Notes: generated from the sequence alone by a model not told the origin. A stretch of DNA of 64,000 nucleotides from Apis mellifera (GCF_003254395.2 NC_037650.1:372001-436000), one strand, 5' to 3'; shown: positions 36,601 through 48,933, counted from the first letter of the stretch. Program-made: numbers and translations.

Positions 36601-39400
36601 TATCTATTTAAATTTATTACGTGACAGTGACGGATTAATCATTATCTCGAATCCGGTTATGTAAATTCCTCGAATATAGCGAATAAAGAGCTTTGAAAAT
36701 TGTGATTTCACAATGATGTATTTGAATTAAGGATTTTGAACCGAATCGATAATAAATTTTAGAGAAAAAAAATATACATATACTATTTTAAGTATTAATA
36801 AGTGGACTGAAAAAATTAATTTATTTTTCAACTTTGTTTTCATCATTGAAAATTTTGAATTCGTTAGATATATATTTAATACATAATTCTTAAATGGAAA
36901 ACTTTCTAATATTAAAAAGTATTCAATTATTAAGAAAAAAAATTGTTTAGAGAAAGTTTTGTTAATATATCTATATATATTTTTCTTCTTCTTTTTTTGT
37001 TCATAATACCAAAAAAGATTAGAATAAGAATTCGTTATTATATATGGCATGGAAATAAACAATTGTTAGAAATTTATTTATATATAGTTTCTATAATTAT
37101 TATGTACATATTTATTATTTAATTTATACAATATTCAAATTTGGTATTCGATAAATTTTAGATTAATTTATCAATATTATTATAAAATTTTCTTTATTTA
37201 TCAATATTTTTATGTATCTATTATCAATTATCTATTTTTTTCAAAAAGAAATTATTCGTCTTAAAATTTTCTGGCTTTTTGATTTGCAATGGAAGGATTT
37301 TTAATTTTTCCATTTTCTATTATCTATGTTTAATGATAAAAATGTAACTTTTCTAAATTTTATTATCTTTCTATACTTTCTATACTCAATCAGAAAATGA
37401 TCTAATTCGCTTCGATATTAATAAATCGTAACCGAAATTTCAGCGATAAACAGATTTATTAATACATTAGAATATGTAATGCGCCCATTGGACTGGAAAT
37501 AGTATTATAATTGCAACAATAATGCTAACGACATAATAAATCGAATACAAATGCAAATGACCATATTGAGAAATAGAATTAAATAAGGTTAATGGAAAAT
37601 AGAACGACTTAATTCAGAAATCAAATGATTTCATTCGGGATTGAATTATTTGTTATATTTAAATTTGTATATTTATTTTCCTCTTTATCATTTATCAAAA
37701 ATGATCGAATAAAATTAAATTCCTGTTTATTTTACCAACAATATGATAATTATGATAATTCAATACCCAATAATACCCAATAATTGTACAATATGTTAAA
37801 TAATAAGAATGAAATAAAGTTCTATTAATATGCAACTATATTTCAATGATATACTATATTCATACTACGTGAAAAATATTCGTTATTTGTTTGACAAAAA
37901 GCACTAATAGATTGTAAAATAAATAATTACATAATATAAAAATTAACCAAATACTAATTTCGCTAATGGTAAAAAATTAATTACACATATTTGTTTAAAT
38001 GTATATTTTGAGAGATTGCAAATATAAAACAGAAGATAATAAAAAAAAATACTATTTGCTTGAAATAGGATCATATAATACAGGGGATTGCTAATGTATT
38101 ATTGGATTATTTATTTTAAGAGGATTATTTTATTTTATCAGGCACAATAATTCATGATATGAAATTATAATATGAAACAAAAATATTTTTTATCAAAAAT
38201 TATTGAGAAATAATAGTCGAATGTAAATGTACGGTAATAATAAACAAATTTTTTCTTCATTTACCAATTTTCCTCTTTCAATATTTTTTTGTGGAGAATG
38301 TAATTTATTTATCGATTGACCTACATAGAAAAATTTAAATTATCAATCATCTACGTATATTTTCAAGAATATTTTCTTATCGATATTAAAATATTTCATA
38401 TAAATCGAGTAGGAAAACTTTTCAATAATTGAATGAAATTCAAATTTAAAACAAGATAGATGATCATGTTAGAAATACAAGATCTAGGGATTTACAATTG
38501 AAAAAAATAATAGAAAAAAGAGAGAATAATTTGTATTTCTTTAAAATATTTAAATTAGGAATTTTTATATAAATAATAATATATCGTAACATCTTTGAAT
38601 GAAAAGAGATTTTTTAATTAAAAGTTAAGCTTATTAAAAGCTTAAAAGCTTTGTCAGAATTTTCTAAAATTAAAGAGAACTTGTAAGTACTACTACTTAT
38701 GCCATTTTTCTTTACTAAACCTTTCAATTATTCATGATACTATCTATCCACTTACATTCCATGTATCAACTGGATGGTTATAAGTGGCTTTATCCATGTT
38801 TTATTTATTATATTTAAGTAGGTAGGAAAGCTACAACTACTATAGTCAATTGATTCTAAATCTCTTTCATCTTTTCTTATAACGTAAAACTTTCTTTTAT
38901 CAGAAATTATGAAGTGTAATGAGGTGTAATATAAGTGTAATATGAAACAAAATTAATTTTAATATATTTTCTCAAACGATTTTTTTTTCAAAGGTCATCA
39001 ATTTTCAATTTATTTTTGCAAAAAAAAGAAAATCATTTTCCCAATCTATCGTGATCATCGTAAATATATAAAAATTTATTTTTCCATAATTCTTTACAAA
39101 AGATTATACCTTACTTATTTCAATGATACTGAAATATATTTTTAAAGTTAATATTTTGAACAATTTTTTTCCAATATACCATAGTTTGACTTTAGTTTCT
39201 AATCTAATCTAACCTAATGCAAATCCAATTTAATTTCGTAATTAAAATTAATGTTTTGGATTTAAGGAATTCCAAATGAAGTTATAGATAATAGATCTCT
39301 TCATTCAAAAACAATTGGATTTTATTTAACATTTGTAACACGATAATATTGGTTGCCTGTAAGATTTTTTGGATTGTTTATAATAATCTAAAAAAAAAGA
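33621..39400. other. Long AT-rich desert
   Basis: Nearly 6 kb with almost no GC-rich sequence and no supportable gene. The 111-codon minus frame at 36727-37062 has no ATG at its start and is low-complexity Lys/Phe/Tyr/Ile. It contains TA-rich tracts near 35520-35570, a CTAATCTAATCTAACCTAA tract at about 39200-39218 and scattered homopolymers. Confidence 0.55.
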
Positions 39401-40560
39401 AATCTTGTCGAAATATAATCACATTGTGACGCTTTATCGTTTGTTTAATGAATGAACGAAATATTCTTTATCTTGAAAAATTTTTTTCGATATTCTTTGA
39501 ATGAACATCCATGATTCGAATAGTCGATCAATCGTGAAAAAAGATAGCGTGTGCATTGTTTCGAAACACCGAATTTGTTTATATTTGCGAACTTGTGCAA
39601 TGTCAAAATTTTTTGTTTCTCTTTCGCGTGGATTTATCGCATTCACATCGTGAAATCATGCAATTAGAATCTAATAATTTCAAAAATAATTAATTAGAAA
39701 AGATTTATCAATTCTGTGCTCTCTATGGTGAATATTATTAACAAAATTTTTTGCTTTCTAAAAATTTTCAATAAATTATATACTCTATGTATTATTATTA
39801 TTATTGTTCTTTTAAGGAAATATTAATTCTAGAAACAAAACGAAAAAAAGGAAAGAATGATCGTTTTTCATTCGAAATTCATTGGAAAAAGTATTTGCAT
39901 GATCGAGCGTCAAGAGAACGTATCTGATGGTAAAGTCGTCCATTAATCGTTGTCCAAAGAAAACAATGAAACGCGAGTTTTGTAAAGGAGTGGGCATAAT
40001 GCGGAAGATGGGGCACAATGCACTCCTCCCCCCCGCTAACCCCGTCCATTTTTTTCCATCGACGAATACGAAAATTAAACGCGAATCAGCCGGAAACTCG
40101 TTTCACGTGCAACAAATCGCGAGTCTACGGTTGAGATAACATTGATAAAATCGTTGTCAAACGGTGTTTTATCCCCGTCGAAAGAGTGGAAGCTCGTATC
40201 GCCTCTGATAAAATGTATTCACCGGCCACGTCTCGTTAAACGAAATAAAAATAAAAAAATAAAAAAAGAAAAAAAAGAAACGAGGACATGTTTCCGCCCG
40301 TCAAACAAGAATTGAAATTTGACGAGATTACGAGCCATGGGCAATGGTTCATTAACTTGTTACAAATTCCGTCCACGCGAATTTAATGACGACGTTAATT
40401 TTTACAACCCCCGTGCAAATAATTTTTCGTTTAACACGAATACATAGAAAGATACCAGCGAGAACAATTTGTTTTATATTTATAGTGATATAAACAGTCT
40501 GTTTATTGTGGAAAATAATATTTCGATAAATGATAATAAACAAATGTCAGTGTGTTATTT
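39401..40560. other. AT-rich flank and CpG-rich island
   Basis: About 39960-40400 is a CpG-rich island with a C-run (CTCCCCCCCG, near 40023), the E-box CACGTG near 40105 and GATAA cores. Short frames are unrecognised. A purine tract lies at 40247-40283. Inferred regulatory. Confidence 0.3.
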
Positions 40561-40913
40561 TATATATTATTAACAATCGTTAGAAGATGATTATTTTTAT
40601 CATTTCATTATTATAATATAATTCTTCTTTACTCGAAAATCATTTTGAAATTTTAATATGGAGGAAAATTTTACATTTGGAAAATAATATCTAGAAATTA
40701 TTCCATAAGAGAGATTTTCATTAAAGGATTCCTATCTGGTAAAAATAAATTAATTCCAAGTTAAATGCAAAAAAAGAGAAACAGAAATAGGGAGCGGAGA
40801 AAATCTTGATCGTAGCAACAACAATTGGAAACAATTTGGAAAATCGAAAGTTTGCCAAGTTTGGCAAGAATGCATTTTACATTTATATTTGGCCGGTTTT
40901 GTTTGCGATACAA

Positions 40914-41483
40914 ATGAAATCGGATAGCGGCGGCTCCCATACTCGCGCTCGGATCAGGCAAATAATTTTGTTGATCTTGCCCAACGTTACTTTACACGAC
41001 TCATTTCCCCTCGTTTACGAAACTAGTTTGCTTTTAACTTTTAAACGTTTCCATGCACACAACCCGAACAACCGCGTAATCGAACTGTCAGCCGTCCCAC
41101 CGAGTAACAAGCTCTGTGCCCGCCTATTTTCCTGTCTTGTGGAACGAAATCTTCGTGTCTCGGCCTCGGTGAATTATTTAAACGGTGATAAGTCGATGAA
41201 CTGGAAGAAAAATAGACAGGTCGACGGGGGAGGGGGGATCTCTTGTGCTAATAGTCGAGTTTGCAAGAATTTTCCACCTCATCGAGAGAATCGTTCTTCA
41301 AAATTTTTACATCTTTCGACGGGTGTCGCTTGCCTTCGATTTCGATATCTCCAACGTAATCGATATAAATTTATATATCGATTACACAACGTATCATTCG
41401 ACTTTAACAACGGTTCCTCGAATGGAAAAAAATTAATTCTTCTTAAAAAACGACCACGAGCTGCAATATTAAATTTGAGATAA
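40914..41483 (+). CDS. Longest ATG ORF in window, 189 codons, unrecognised
   Basis: The frame is open from 40806 but its first ATG is at 40914; the stop is TAA just before 41484. I recognise no domain. It has scattered basic residues, a short hydrophobic segment early (about residues 16-24, RQIILLILP), a Gly run (DGGGG) and a Lys/Arg-rich tail. There is no signal peptide. Part of the frame spans the 41356-41385 palindrome, unusual for coding sequence. A second plus frame (41245-41436) is also open. A frame of this length could arise by chance in the GC-richer island; I put it at weak. Confidence 0.15.
   Translation: MKSDSGGSHTRARIRQIILLILPNVTLHDSFPLVYETSLLLTFKRFHAHNPNNRVIELSAVPPSNKLCARLFSCLVERNLRVSASVNYLNGDKSMNWKKNRQVDGGGGISCANSRVCKNFPPHRENRSSKFLHLSTGVACLRFRYLQRNRYKFIYRLHNVSFDFNNGSSNGKKLILLKKRPRAAILNLR
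41356..41385. other. 30-nt palindrome of GTAATCGATATA arms
   Basis: Perfect 12-bp arms at 41356-41367 and 41374-41385, with a 6-nt AATTTA spacer. Each arm contains ATCGAT and CGATA cores, known from Drosophila DREF/BEAF-type sites. Binding in this species is inference. Confidence 0.55.
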
Positions 41484-41700
41484 TATACGATTCGATAATA
41501 TATTTGGGATATCGTATTTGTTCTATGCGTTGTAGTGAATTAGGGGTTAATTAATTTCAGGTCTTCACTGTGTCTAAGATACACCAGCGTTTAATTAATT
41601 TCAGGTTTATGCGAGGAGTTAAGTTTCGAAAGTTAACCCTTGATTGGTATCGTTGGATATGTGCAGCCCACAAGAGTTCTAGTTAAGTTATTTAATTAAG

Positions 41701-43350
41701 TGTCAAGAGTATGTATATAAATGGCACTTATCGTGTTAAAGTATGAAATCATGTGAATGAAAAATGCGATTGGACTTTTGATCAAATATTGATTTGTGCA
41801 TATTTGATAAAATAGAGAAATTTATAGTTTCGTTATATTTGTATTGTATAAAAAGAGATACATTTTATATCGCAGAAAAACTTGTTTAAATTTAACTAGT
41901 ATCCTTTGATCACGAGTAAATTTCCAATTTGAATTTTTATGAATCTCGTTTTTAAATTATATTTTTCCATGAAATTTAAATAGACGTTTGATAAAGATAT
42001 AGAGAGTAATTCTACCGATGTTGAATTATAAATTAATTTAAGAAATAATGAATTCGTAGTACTAATCAAATTTGAAGATTTTTCTTTGAGAATGGAATTA
42101 CAATAGAATGTCCATATCTGATAAAATAGTTTCAGATCAAACGTGGATGAATTTGAGAAAGTTGACGAAACAGAGAGAGGCGAATCAAAATCGTAAAATA
42201 CGGGATGAAGAGTAATAAATTCTGTCTAAAGAAATGCAAATGAAACTTTCTGATGCCTTTATTTATCAATCTTCCTCTTTGAAATTCTAATAAACCCTCG
42301 ACCTCTTTCACTTCCCCTTTTGTCTTTGGAATACGGAATAGTTTTCAGTCATTTGCATGGAAAATTCACCCTCCTCGGTATCCGTTTGACGGATCCAGAT
42401 ATTTCAAGCTATATTTCGCTTATTGAGCCTGTATTAGCTCTCATTAACCGGATTCTTATCGCAACAATGGTTGTGAACAGCCTAAGAAATGATTCGAGTG
42501 ATCTCGATAAAATGAATTGTAGTATACACTCATAAAAGAGAATTTTTTTTTTTTTATTTCAATTGTTATTCTTACGTAGATATTTATGCAAATTTAAAGA
42601 AACGAAATTAAATACTAATTTAATTATTACATAATATAGAGTGATGCTTTGGAATATTTTTAATATTTTTGTATATTATTGTATATATTATACAAATAAA
42701 ATAATGGAAAGTGAATAAAATGTACTGAAATTTTAAAAGATCTCGAATGTATCCCTTTAATCTATCGCTTTTCATTTTATCAATTATTCTTTCATTTATT
42801 TGAAATATATTTCTCTTTATTTTGCGATAAAAATAAAGAGATAAAGAGAATAATTAATTTGAAGTATGTTAATTTAGGTATAATTCTTAAATATTTAAAA
42901 TATAAAAATTTCGATACGTAAAACAACATAATTCATAATTCGAAGACGATAACTCGTAACTTTGTAAATAAAGCATAATCTTTTCTTTTTTCGCATATCC
43001 AGATCTCGAAACATAAATTGGAATTTTCAAAGTTAGCCACATCATGCGCGTCGACTTCAATAAAAATTTATAGAAAGTTAATTCTGAAAAAATCTATTGC
43101 TCCCTCGACTTCGTATAAATACAAATACGAATATCCATTATATATTTTCAGACATGTTTAAAATGCAATCATTAATAATTAATTATCAGCTTTATGTTTC
43201 GATATATTTGAATTCGACTATACAAATCGTTTGAAAATATATGCAAAGGTTATGACAATTTTATTTAAAAGCATACATTTTTCGTTTCGAATTTATCTTA
43301 CGCTGTCTAGTTTCAAAAGATATTCCAAGAAATACTTGATTTCATTCCCT
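41701..43350. other. AT-rich stretch
   Basis: Unrecognised 71-codon frame at 42320-42535 in a mildly CpG-rich patch. No gene, RNA or repeat family supported. Confidence 0.5.
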
Positions 43351-43860
43351 CAAAACGGATGTCAATGTGCCAACGTATGCCAAATATGAAAAAGACACGC
43401 GTGAAACATTTCGTCGAGAACACTATCCCTCCCCTCGAGTCTCGATCGAAATCGATTTGTTTCCTTGCCGTAATTCGAAATTAATTCAAACATCATTCGA
43501 CCAATCTCCTCATCCATGCAAATACTTTGAATATATTTGGGGTCGAAATTATTCATCGATTGACGCCTCGTTTAACGCAAGTTTCCCGTACACGTGGAAT
43601 TTCGTGTATATATACGATCATCATCCAACTCCTGTCATTTCCTCCCTTCCTTCCAGAACGTGGCACGCCGCCGATTCCGTTTCCTTCGATCATTGGATAG
43701 CCGACGCGGTTCCAATATTTATGGAAATTCGATGTAGCAAAAAGGGGCCATCTTCACGCCACGTGTTTTCAATAATATTCCAACGATGGGTGGAATATCG
43801 CCGATGAAATTCCTTTTTAAACTTCGATCCGCTCCACCTGTCCTTATTATCTTTCAATTT
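43351..43860. promoter_or_regulatory. CpG-rich island with open plus frame
   Basis: The plus strand is open for 146 codons (43367-43807), but the first codon is GTG and the only ATG comes late, so it could only be coding as an internal exon. A POU octamer ATGCAAAT lies at 43516-43523. No homology is recognised. Confidence 0.25.
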
Positions 43861-44840
43861 TAATTTCCGCCTGTTCGACGTTATGTTATGATCGAATTGG
43901 AAATTTGAACGAGAATTTGTGATTCCTCACCGGTTAGGTTAGGATAGGTTAGGATAGGAATGTAGAATCTAACTTATATTGTTTAGGATGTTTAATATAT
44001 CCACATAGATGAATTCTAAAGAGCAACAGAAACACAAAGATTGATACGAAATAAGAATGTCAGAGAGGTTTAATAAATAACGAAATTTTAATATTTTTGC
44101 AAGTTTAAATTTTTCATAATCGTATCGTTCTCAATTTTGCATATATCAATATGTATTTGTATAAAACAGGAATAAAATAAATACAAAGTTAAATTCTAAC
44201 GTCGAATGATTGAAAAATTAATTTTCGATGACCCAAATTTTTTAAACATTTATCGATCGATTTCTCTTCGATCAAATATATATATCTTCAAAAAACACAA
44301 AAGAGAAACGAAGCGAAAAATGCAATTCTTTCGTTCCTAAGATTTCGTTCGCTATTTTAATAAAGCTTCGATCGAAGTCGAATCGTCGATATCGAACGGA
44401 TAACACAAACTTTTCCATGACTTTTTGCGATAATTGGCGAATTAATACTGGAGAGAATTCTGGGATGTAATATCGCGAGGAGGAAAACTCTCGATCGTGC
44501 GCTGAATCGAGTTAAAAATCGGTAGAAAAAGAGCGATCATTTAACTTCTTTTATCTTGGAGAATTAAGATTAAATAATCGAAGAAATCGATATATATTTT
44601 TTTACGTTGCGAATAATTTTTTTGCGATAAAAATGAAGGAGTCTCTGTAAATAATAATAAATCTATGTATCAAAACAATTGAAATAACTTTTTTTTAACG
44701 CAATGAGAATTCAAATTGAGAGAAAATGCGTATCTTCAATATAAACTTCAATATAAATAGAAAAAAAGAAAAAGTATGAATGTTCAAAATCGCAATACGT
44801 TCGAATATCGTCGATATTAGAATATATTGAGTATAAAATA
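43861..44840. other. AT-rich stretch with TTAGG-type tract
   Basis: GGTTAGGTTAGGATAGGTTAGGATAGG at about 43933-43959 is a degenerate interstitial telomere-motif tract. The rest is AT-rich with no gene. Confidence 0.5.
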
Positions 44841-45240
44841 AAAAGAAGAAAAGAGGAAGTGAATTTCTTCGGTATAAATTCGTTCGGTAATCAAAAAACA
44901 TCGAACCTTCCCTTTTTGAGGCGAGCCATTGAACAACTGGGCATGGCCCGTTGCACGCGTTTTTTTCAAAGATACAAATTACGTTAGCGCCACCGCCGAA
45001 ACGAGGGACGTTTCGTGCATTTTCTTGCGATCCCCCCCTTCCCCGAATCACAATATTCGATTCGTCTTTTTACCGTGCGTACAATGGCGAGCAATCCAAT
45101 TCTGCTGGTAGTTACGAAGGTAACAACAATTCCCTGGGAGAGATGCTGGCAAAATTCGCGTTTTCCCTACCTCTGAAAAAGAGGGTACGATGCGAAGTTG
45201 ATGCTGGATCCATGGGTAACGTATTTACAAAGTGAAAAAA
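44841..45240. promoter_or_regulatory. CpG-rich island
   Basis: About 44900-45200 is GC-richer, with frames open on both strands but none beginning with a convincing ATG. Not recognised. Confidence 0.2.
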
Positions 45241-46002
45241 AAGTATTTCGGCGAAAAACTTTGTTGCGAACAATATAATTTCGACGAATAAATAGAAATC
45301 GAAAGAATAACTTACTAAAGGAAAGAAATTGTCATCTTTTTTCTTTCTTTTTTTTTTTATTTCATATTATATTAAATATATACAATTTGAGCATAAAAAT
45401 GTATTTAAAATATCATATGTTATTTTTCCTACATTTTACTTATACATCTTTTATTGAGTTTTGTTAATTAAATTTTCTAAAACTTGAATTTTACTTGGAA
45501 AACTTGGAATCTCAGAATTAACGAGTAAAATTTATAACTTTTTTTATAAATTGATAAATAGGATTTTGAAAATTATAAATAAATATATCTTAAACTTTTT
45601 TAAAATATATAAGGCTAAAAATATAAATTTATCCAATTTTAGAATTTCAAGAAAATTAGAAGAAATCTCAGCAAAATATAATTCTTTTACAATTTATTAA
45701 TGCATACTATTTACCTGCCAATCAAAACGAATTTAACTCAAAATAATTCATCATTTATTTTTGTTTGACGATAAAAATATCTCTTTAATGGAATATTTTT
45801 GAATTTTCAAGTTATTCATACCAAATTTTATTATTCTATATTTGCAAATAACTATTTTAATTTTTACCAAACAATTTACCAAACGTCTCGTCAAAATTTA
45901 TAATTTAAGATTATAACATTATAATCAATAGAGAAAATTCTCTTGTAATTTTCAGTTCAATTCTTATTATTTTTGTTTTTTTATATACGAAGATTACTTT
46001 CT
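45241..46002. other. AT-rich stretch
   Basis: Nothing coding or repetitive is recognised beyond short T and A runs. Confidence 0.5.
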
Positions 46003-46061
46003 TTTATTATTATAATCACACAGTAATTGTAATTAATAATCATCGTGGATATAATTTCGAT

Positions 46062-46738
46062 CAGAGTTAATTCTTTTGTAATCGATTATTTAATGCAATC
46101 ATAATAATTGTAATCTTTAATCAGTCAATCATCATTGAAATAAATCATGATTATTCAAATTATCTTCTGTAATTGTTAATCAGTAATTTTAAATCATTCA
46201 ATGATTATCATTAGCGATTGAACGATTTTGATACTTCAAGTACCACAGTTTATCTATTTTCAAAACAAAATTAGAAATATTATATTTCATATGTGAACAA
46301 CAATGAAATTTAAATATTTTAGACAAATAATAAAACTTTTAATAAAAATAATTTTTATTTTATACAATACACCACTGCCGTCTCCTGTCGAGAGATTATT
46401 CTCATGACATTGATAAATAACAATGATAAACATACCAGAAACGCAAAAATTGTTAGATAAAATGTTTAAAATACGAGTTGTACCAAAAAAAAATTACATT
46501 AAAAATAAATAATTTGTTTTTCTTATCTAAAGATTTTCTATATAAAAATATATAAAAAATCTTCACAGTAAATGTTATTACAGCAAAAGTATAAATTAAA
46601 TAAAGCAATCGCGAACATTGATTACAACAACTTTCCTTTCTTAATTCATTAATCAATGATTACTAATTATTCAATAATTGGATTTCATATTAATCGTAAT
46701 TTTCAATCAATTATCAAATTACCTTTTGCCCAACTCTG
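46062..46738. mobile_element. Non-autonomous, decayed hAT-superfamily transposon
   Basis: The ends are CAGAGTT at 46062 and its reverse complement AACTCTG ending at 46738; inward, both ends carry a similar GTAAT(C/T)(G/T)AT-type sequence. The flanking octamers ATTTCGAT (46054-46061) and ATTTTAAT (46739-46746) match at 6 of 8. Each differs by one base from ATTTCAAT at 46894-46901, the homologous empty site in the neighbouring duplicate. CAGAG ends with 8-bp target-site duplications are hallmarks of hAT elements. At 677 bp it is far shorter than an autonomous hAT (usually 2.5 kb or more), and it retains only a fragment of transposase. Subterminal AATCATT-like repeats are present. Confidence 0.85.
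46303..46407 (+). pseudogene. hAT transposase C-terminal (dimerisation domain) remnant
   Basis: An open stretch within the transposon ends in YNTPLPSPVERLFS followed by a TGA. This matches the conserved hAT C-terminal motif (NTPLPSSAxVERLFS type), part of the hATC dimerisation region. One residue of the Ser-Ser-Ala stretch appears missing, and the reading frame stops directly after LFS, where the family normally continues. The rest of the transposase (BED finger, catalytic core) is absent. Clearly non-functional. Confidence 0.75.
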
Positions 46739-46972
46739 ATTTTAATATAAATACACAGTTACCAGTCTTCGTTACCTTCAATCTCAATCGATTCAATGAG
46801 TGAAAAAGTGGAAATATGTTTACACTTTTATTTATTATTATAATTTAACACAATAATTATAATTAATAATCATCTGTGAATACAACTTGACGTATTTCAA
46901 TGTAAATGTACAAACTTACCAGTCCTCGTTCAATCTGAACGCTAACTTAAAGAGTGAAAAAGTGGAAATTTC

Positions 46973-47440
46973 ATCGCTTGATTTGGCTTGATGCAAGATG
47001 GCGTCTCTTTCAAAAATTGGCGGGACCAACTTCCGCTCACGGTAAAAAAATGAACGGTCTTTGGATTTGAACTTGGGAATGGAATTTCCTACGGTGGTAC
47101 GAAAGTGCTTGTCGCGGGTGACAAATTCATCGAAGCGGAGGAAACTCAAGCCCCGCCGATCGATCGACATCGATGCCTGTTTCGCTCGTGGTCACCGCCA
47201 TATCGAAAATCGCATTTGTTAAAGTCGAAGGAAGCCTTATTCCCTCGGTTACCATCCAATTGTTGGATATCGAATGATATGACGTCTCTTCGATGCTCGC
47301 AGGATAGCCTGCAGCTTGTGTCCTCCTTGTGCGGGGAAAATGGCCAATTTGCGACCGAAAGATACTATCCGCGATCCGGTTTCGCGAGAATGTGGCTATT
47401 GTCCTCGATAAGTAATCGATATCGAATTTATGAAAAACAA
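46973..47440. promoter_or_regulatory. CpG-rich, promoter-like island
   Basis: AAGATGGCG (46995-47003) matches the YY1-type core promoter motif and TTGGCGGGA (47017-47025) matches the E2F consensus. The ATG at 46998 opens MASLSKIGGTNFRSR up to a donor-like G/GTAAAA at 47041-47046. The downstream block to 47420 is open on both strands. Interpretation as a promoter with a short first exon is speculative. Confidence 0.3.
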
Positions 47441-48892
47441 AAAGAGAAAGAAAAAATAATAAGTTTGTTTTTTTTTTTTTCAATTTATACACTCCAAATT
47501 AACGTTCAATAATTTTTATATTCTAAAACAGTTAGTTAACAGTAAAATTTATACGCGAAACGTCGGTGCAATGTATTTTTAATTGAGAAGTTAATTGAAA
47601 ATTATTTATATGGATAATTTTCTTCGGTTTAAACAGCGAGACAAATAATAGGATGCTTGATTGCAACATTGAAAAGGTGTGTAACGAATAAACAATTCTA
47701 CTTCCCCGAGAAAACTTGCTTCCTTCGACAATTAATCACAGTATTTTATACAAAGGGAGAGTCGTTTATCGGATATTATTCGTGGCTTTACCAAAGCATT
47801 TTATAGGAATCGTGGGTTAATGAAGAGCAAAAAAAGAGAATAATGCGGATGGATATTTCATAATTAACAACGAGTCGAATATAATTTACTTAAACATCGT
47901 TTACTTGTCAGACTTTTTTTTTTTTTTTCAGCATCGAGAATATTTAATCGCTGTTCTCAATTGCAAGATTGCCCGCTTTGAATAGAATTGAAAATAATTG
48001 CAAAGCCAATTGTACTTGAACAAGTGTCAAATAGAGAATCTCTTAAATTGCTTTCAATAAAGATAAAAAGGTTAAAATAGCGACTCGTCGTAAACTTTTC
48101 GATTCCATCAATTTGCTAAAGTGAAAATTAGAGATAATACTATCTGATTTCTTCGAAGAAATAATCTACGTATTCCATTAAAATTGATATCAGTTTTGAT
48201 TTCAGCCATCGCTCATTACTGTTTACATCCATTTTGCAATATAATTTATATATTCCAATCCAGATTTGACCTCTTCTACATTCTAATCTAATACCTAATA
48301 ACCTTTGGAAATAAATCTATTTTGAATTTAAATTATAACATAACAATTATAATCTAAAATAATATAGATTAATAATCTAAAATAATAATCTAAATAATCT
48401 AAAATAATATTAGACAACACAGATGTCTAATTAAAATTAACGTAGAATTTAATTAGAACAACCAGTTATAAAAAAACAAAAAGAAAAACATATCTGGGAT
48501 TAAAAAGAGATGAATTAATCGCATACCATTTTCTATAGGTTATCAAAATATGTCTATGATCGTTAACCATGCAAAAATAGCAATTTATATATTCATATAA
48601 CTGCGAATTTAAAAGCTTTGGAAATAAATGGAATAAATTTTTTTCGGGATGAAGTTTCATCCGGACGAGAATTTGTTGAATTTACACGTTTGGCAAAGCA
48701 CTTTTCATGCGGACAGTTATTTTTAATAGAAAAAAAATAAATGGTGCATCAGTGGAAAGCTTGTGGAAATCACCATTTCATACAACGACGTTAAAAACTG
48801 TAGTTTATTCGATAAGAGATTATTATACGTGTATCCATTAAATTTGCTACTCCAAACTTTCCCAATTTATCCGGTTGACTGTATCAATCTAT

Positions 48893-48896
<4 letters not shown>

Positions 48897-48933
<37 letters not shown>
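48897..48933. repeat. AG dinucleotide microsatellite
   Basis: About 15 uninterrupted AG units followed by a short interrupted tail. Confidence 0.9.

Larger units (their letters stand above)
40561..41700. other. Island with the longest ORF and a long palindrome
   Basis: CpG-rich from about 40890 to 41400. It contains the candidate ORF 40914-41483, a 30-nt palindrome at 41356-41385, and two identical 16-bp direct repeats (TTAATTAATTTCAGGT) at 41547-41562 and 41591-41606. Each of these repeats carries an acceptor-like TTTCAG. Confidence 0.35.
46003..46972. repeat. Tandem duplication of about 140 bp, one copy split by a transposon
   Basis: Copy A is 46003-46061 plus about 46739-46822; copy B is about 46831-46972. 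Shared blocks are TTATTATTATAAT, AATTAATAATCATC, TTACCAGTC(T/C)TCGTT and GAGTGAAAAAGTGGAAAT, in the same order in both. Copy A is interrupted exactly at the hAT element 46062-46738, while copy B is uninterrupted, so the duplication preceded the insertion or lost it cleanly. Confidence 0.75.

Noticed and set aside
36727..37062. 111-codon minus-strand frame
   Set aside because: Its first codon is not ATG and its composition is purely AT-driven; no motif or homology is recognised.
38748..38787. Short hairpin CCACTTA.../...TAAGTGG
   Set aside because: Only 7 + 4 paired bases with an internal loop; not distinguishable from chance in 64 kb.
43367..43807. 146-codon plus frame
   Set aside because: It starts with GTG, has no ATG until late, and no homology or splice sites can be confirmed, so it is treated as part of a CpG-rich island.
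46453..46656. 67-codon minus frame inside the transposon
   Set aside because: It is antisense to the hAT element with no similarity to any transposase; the genuine remnant is on the plus strand at 46303-46407.
47918..47985. T-run plus CAG acceptor-like site followed by 17 open codons
   Set aside because: T-runs ending in CAG are common here and the open stretch is too short to support an exon without transcripts.
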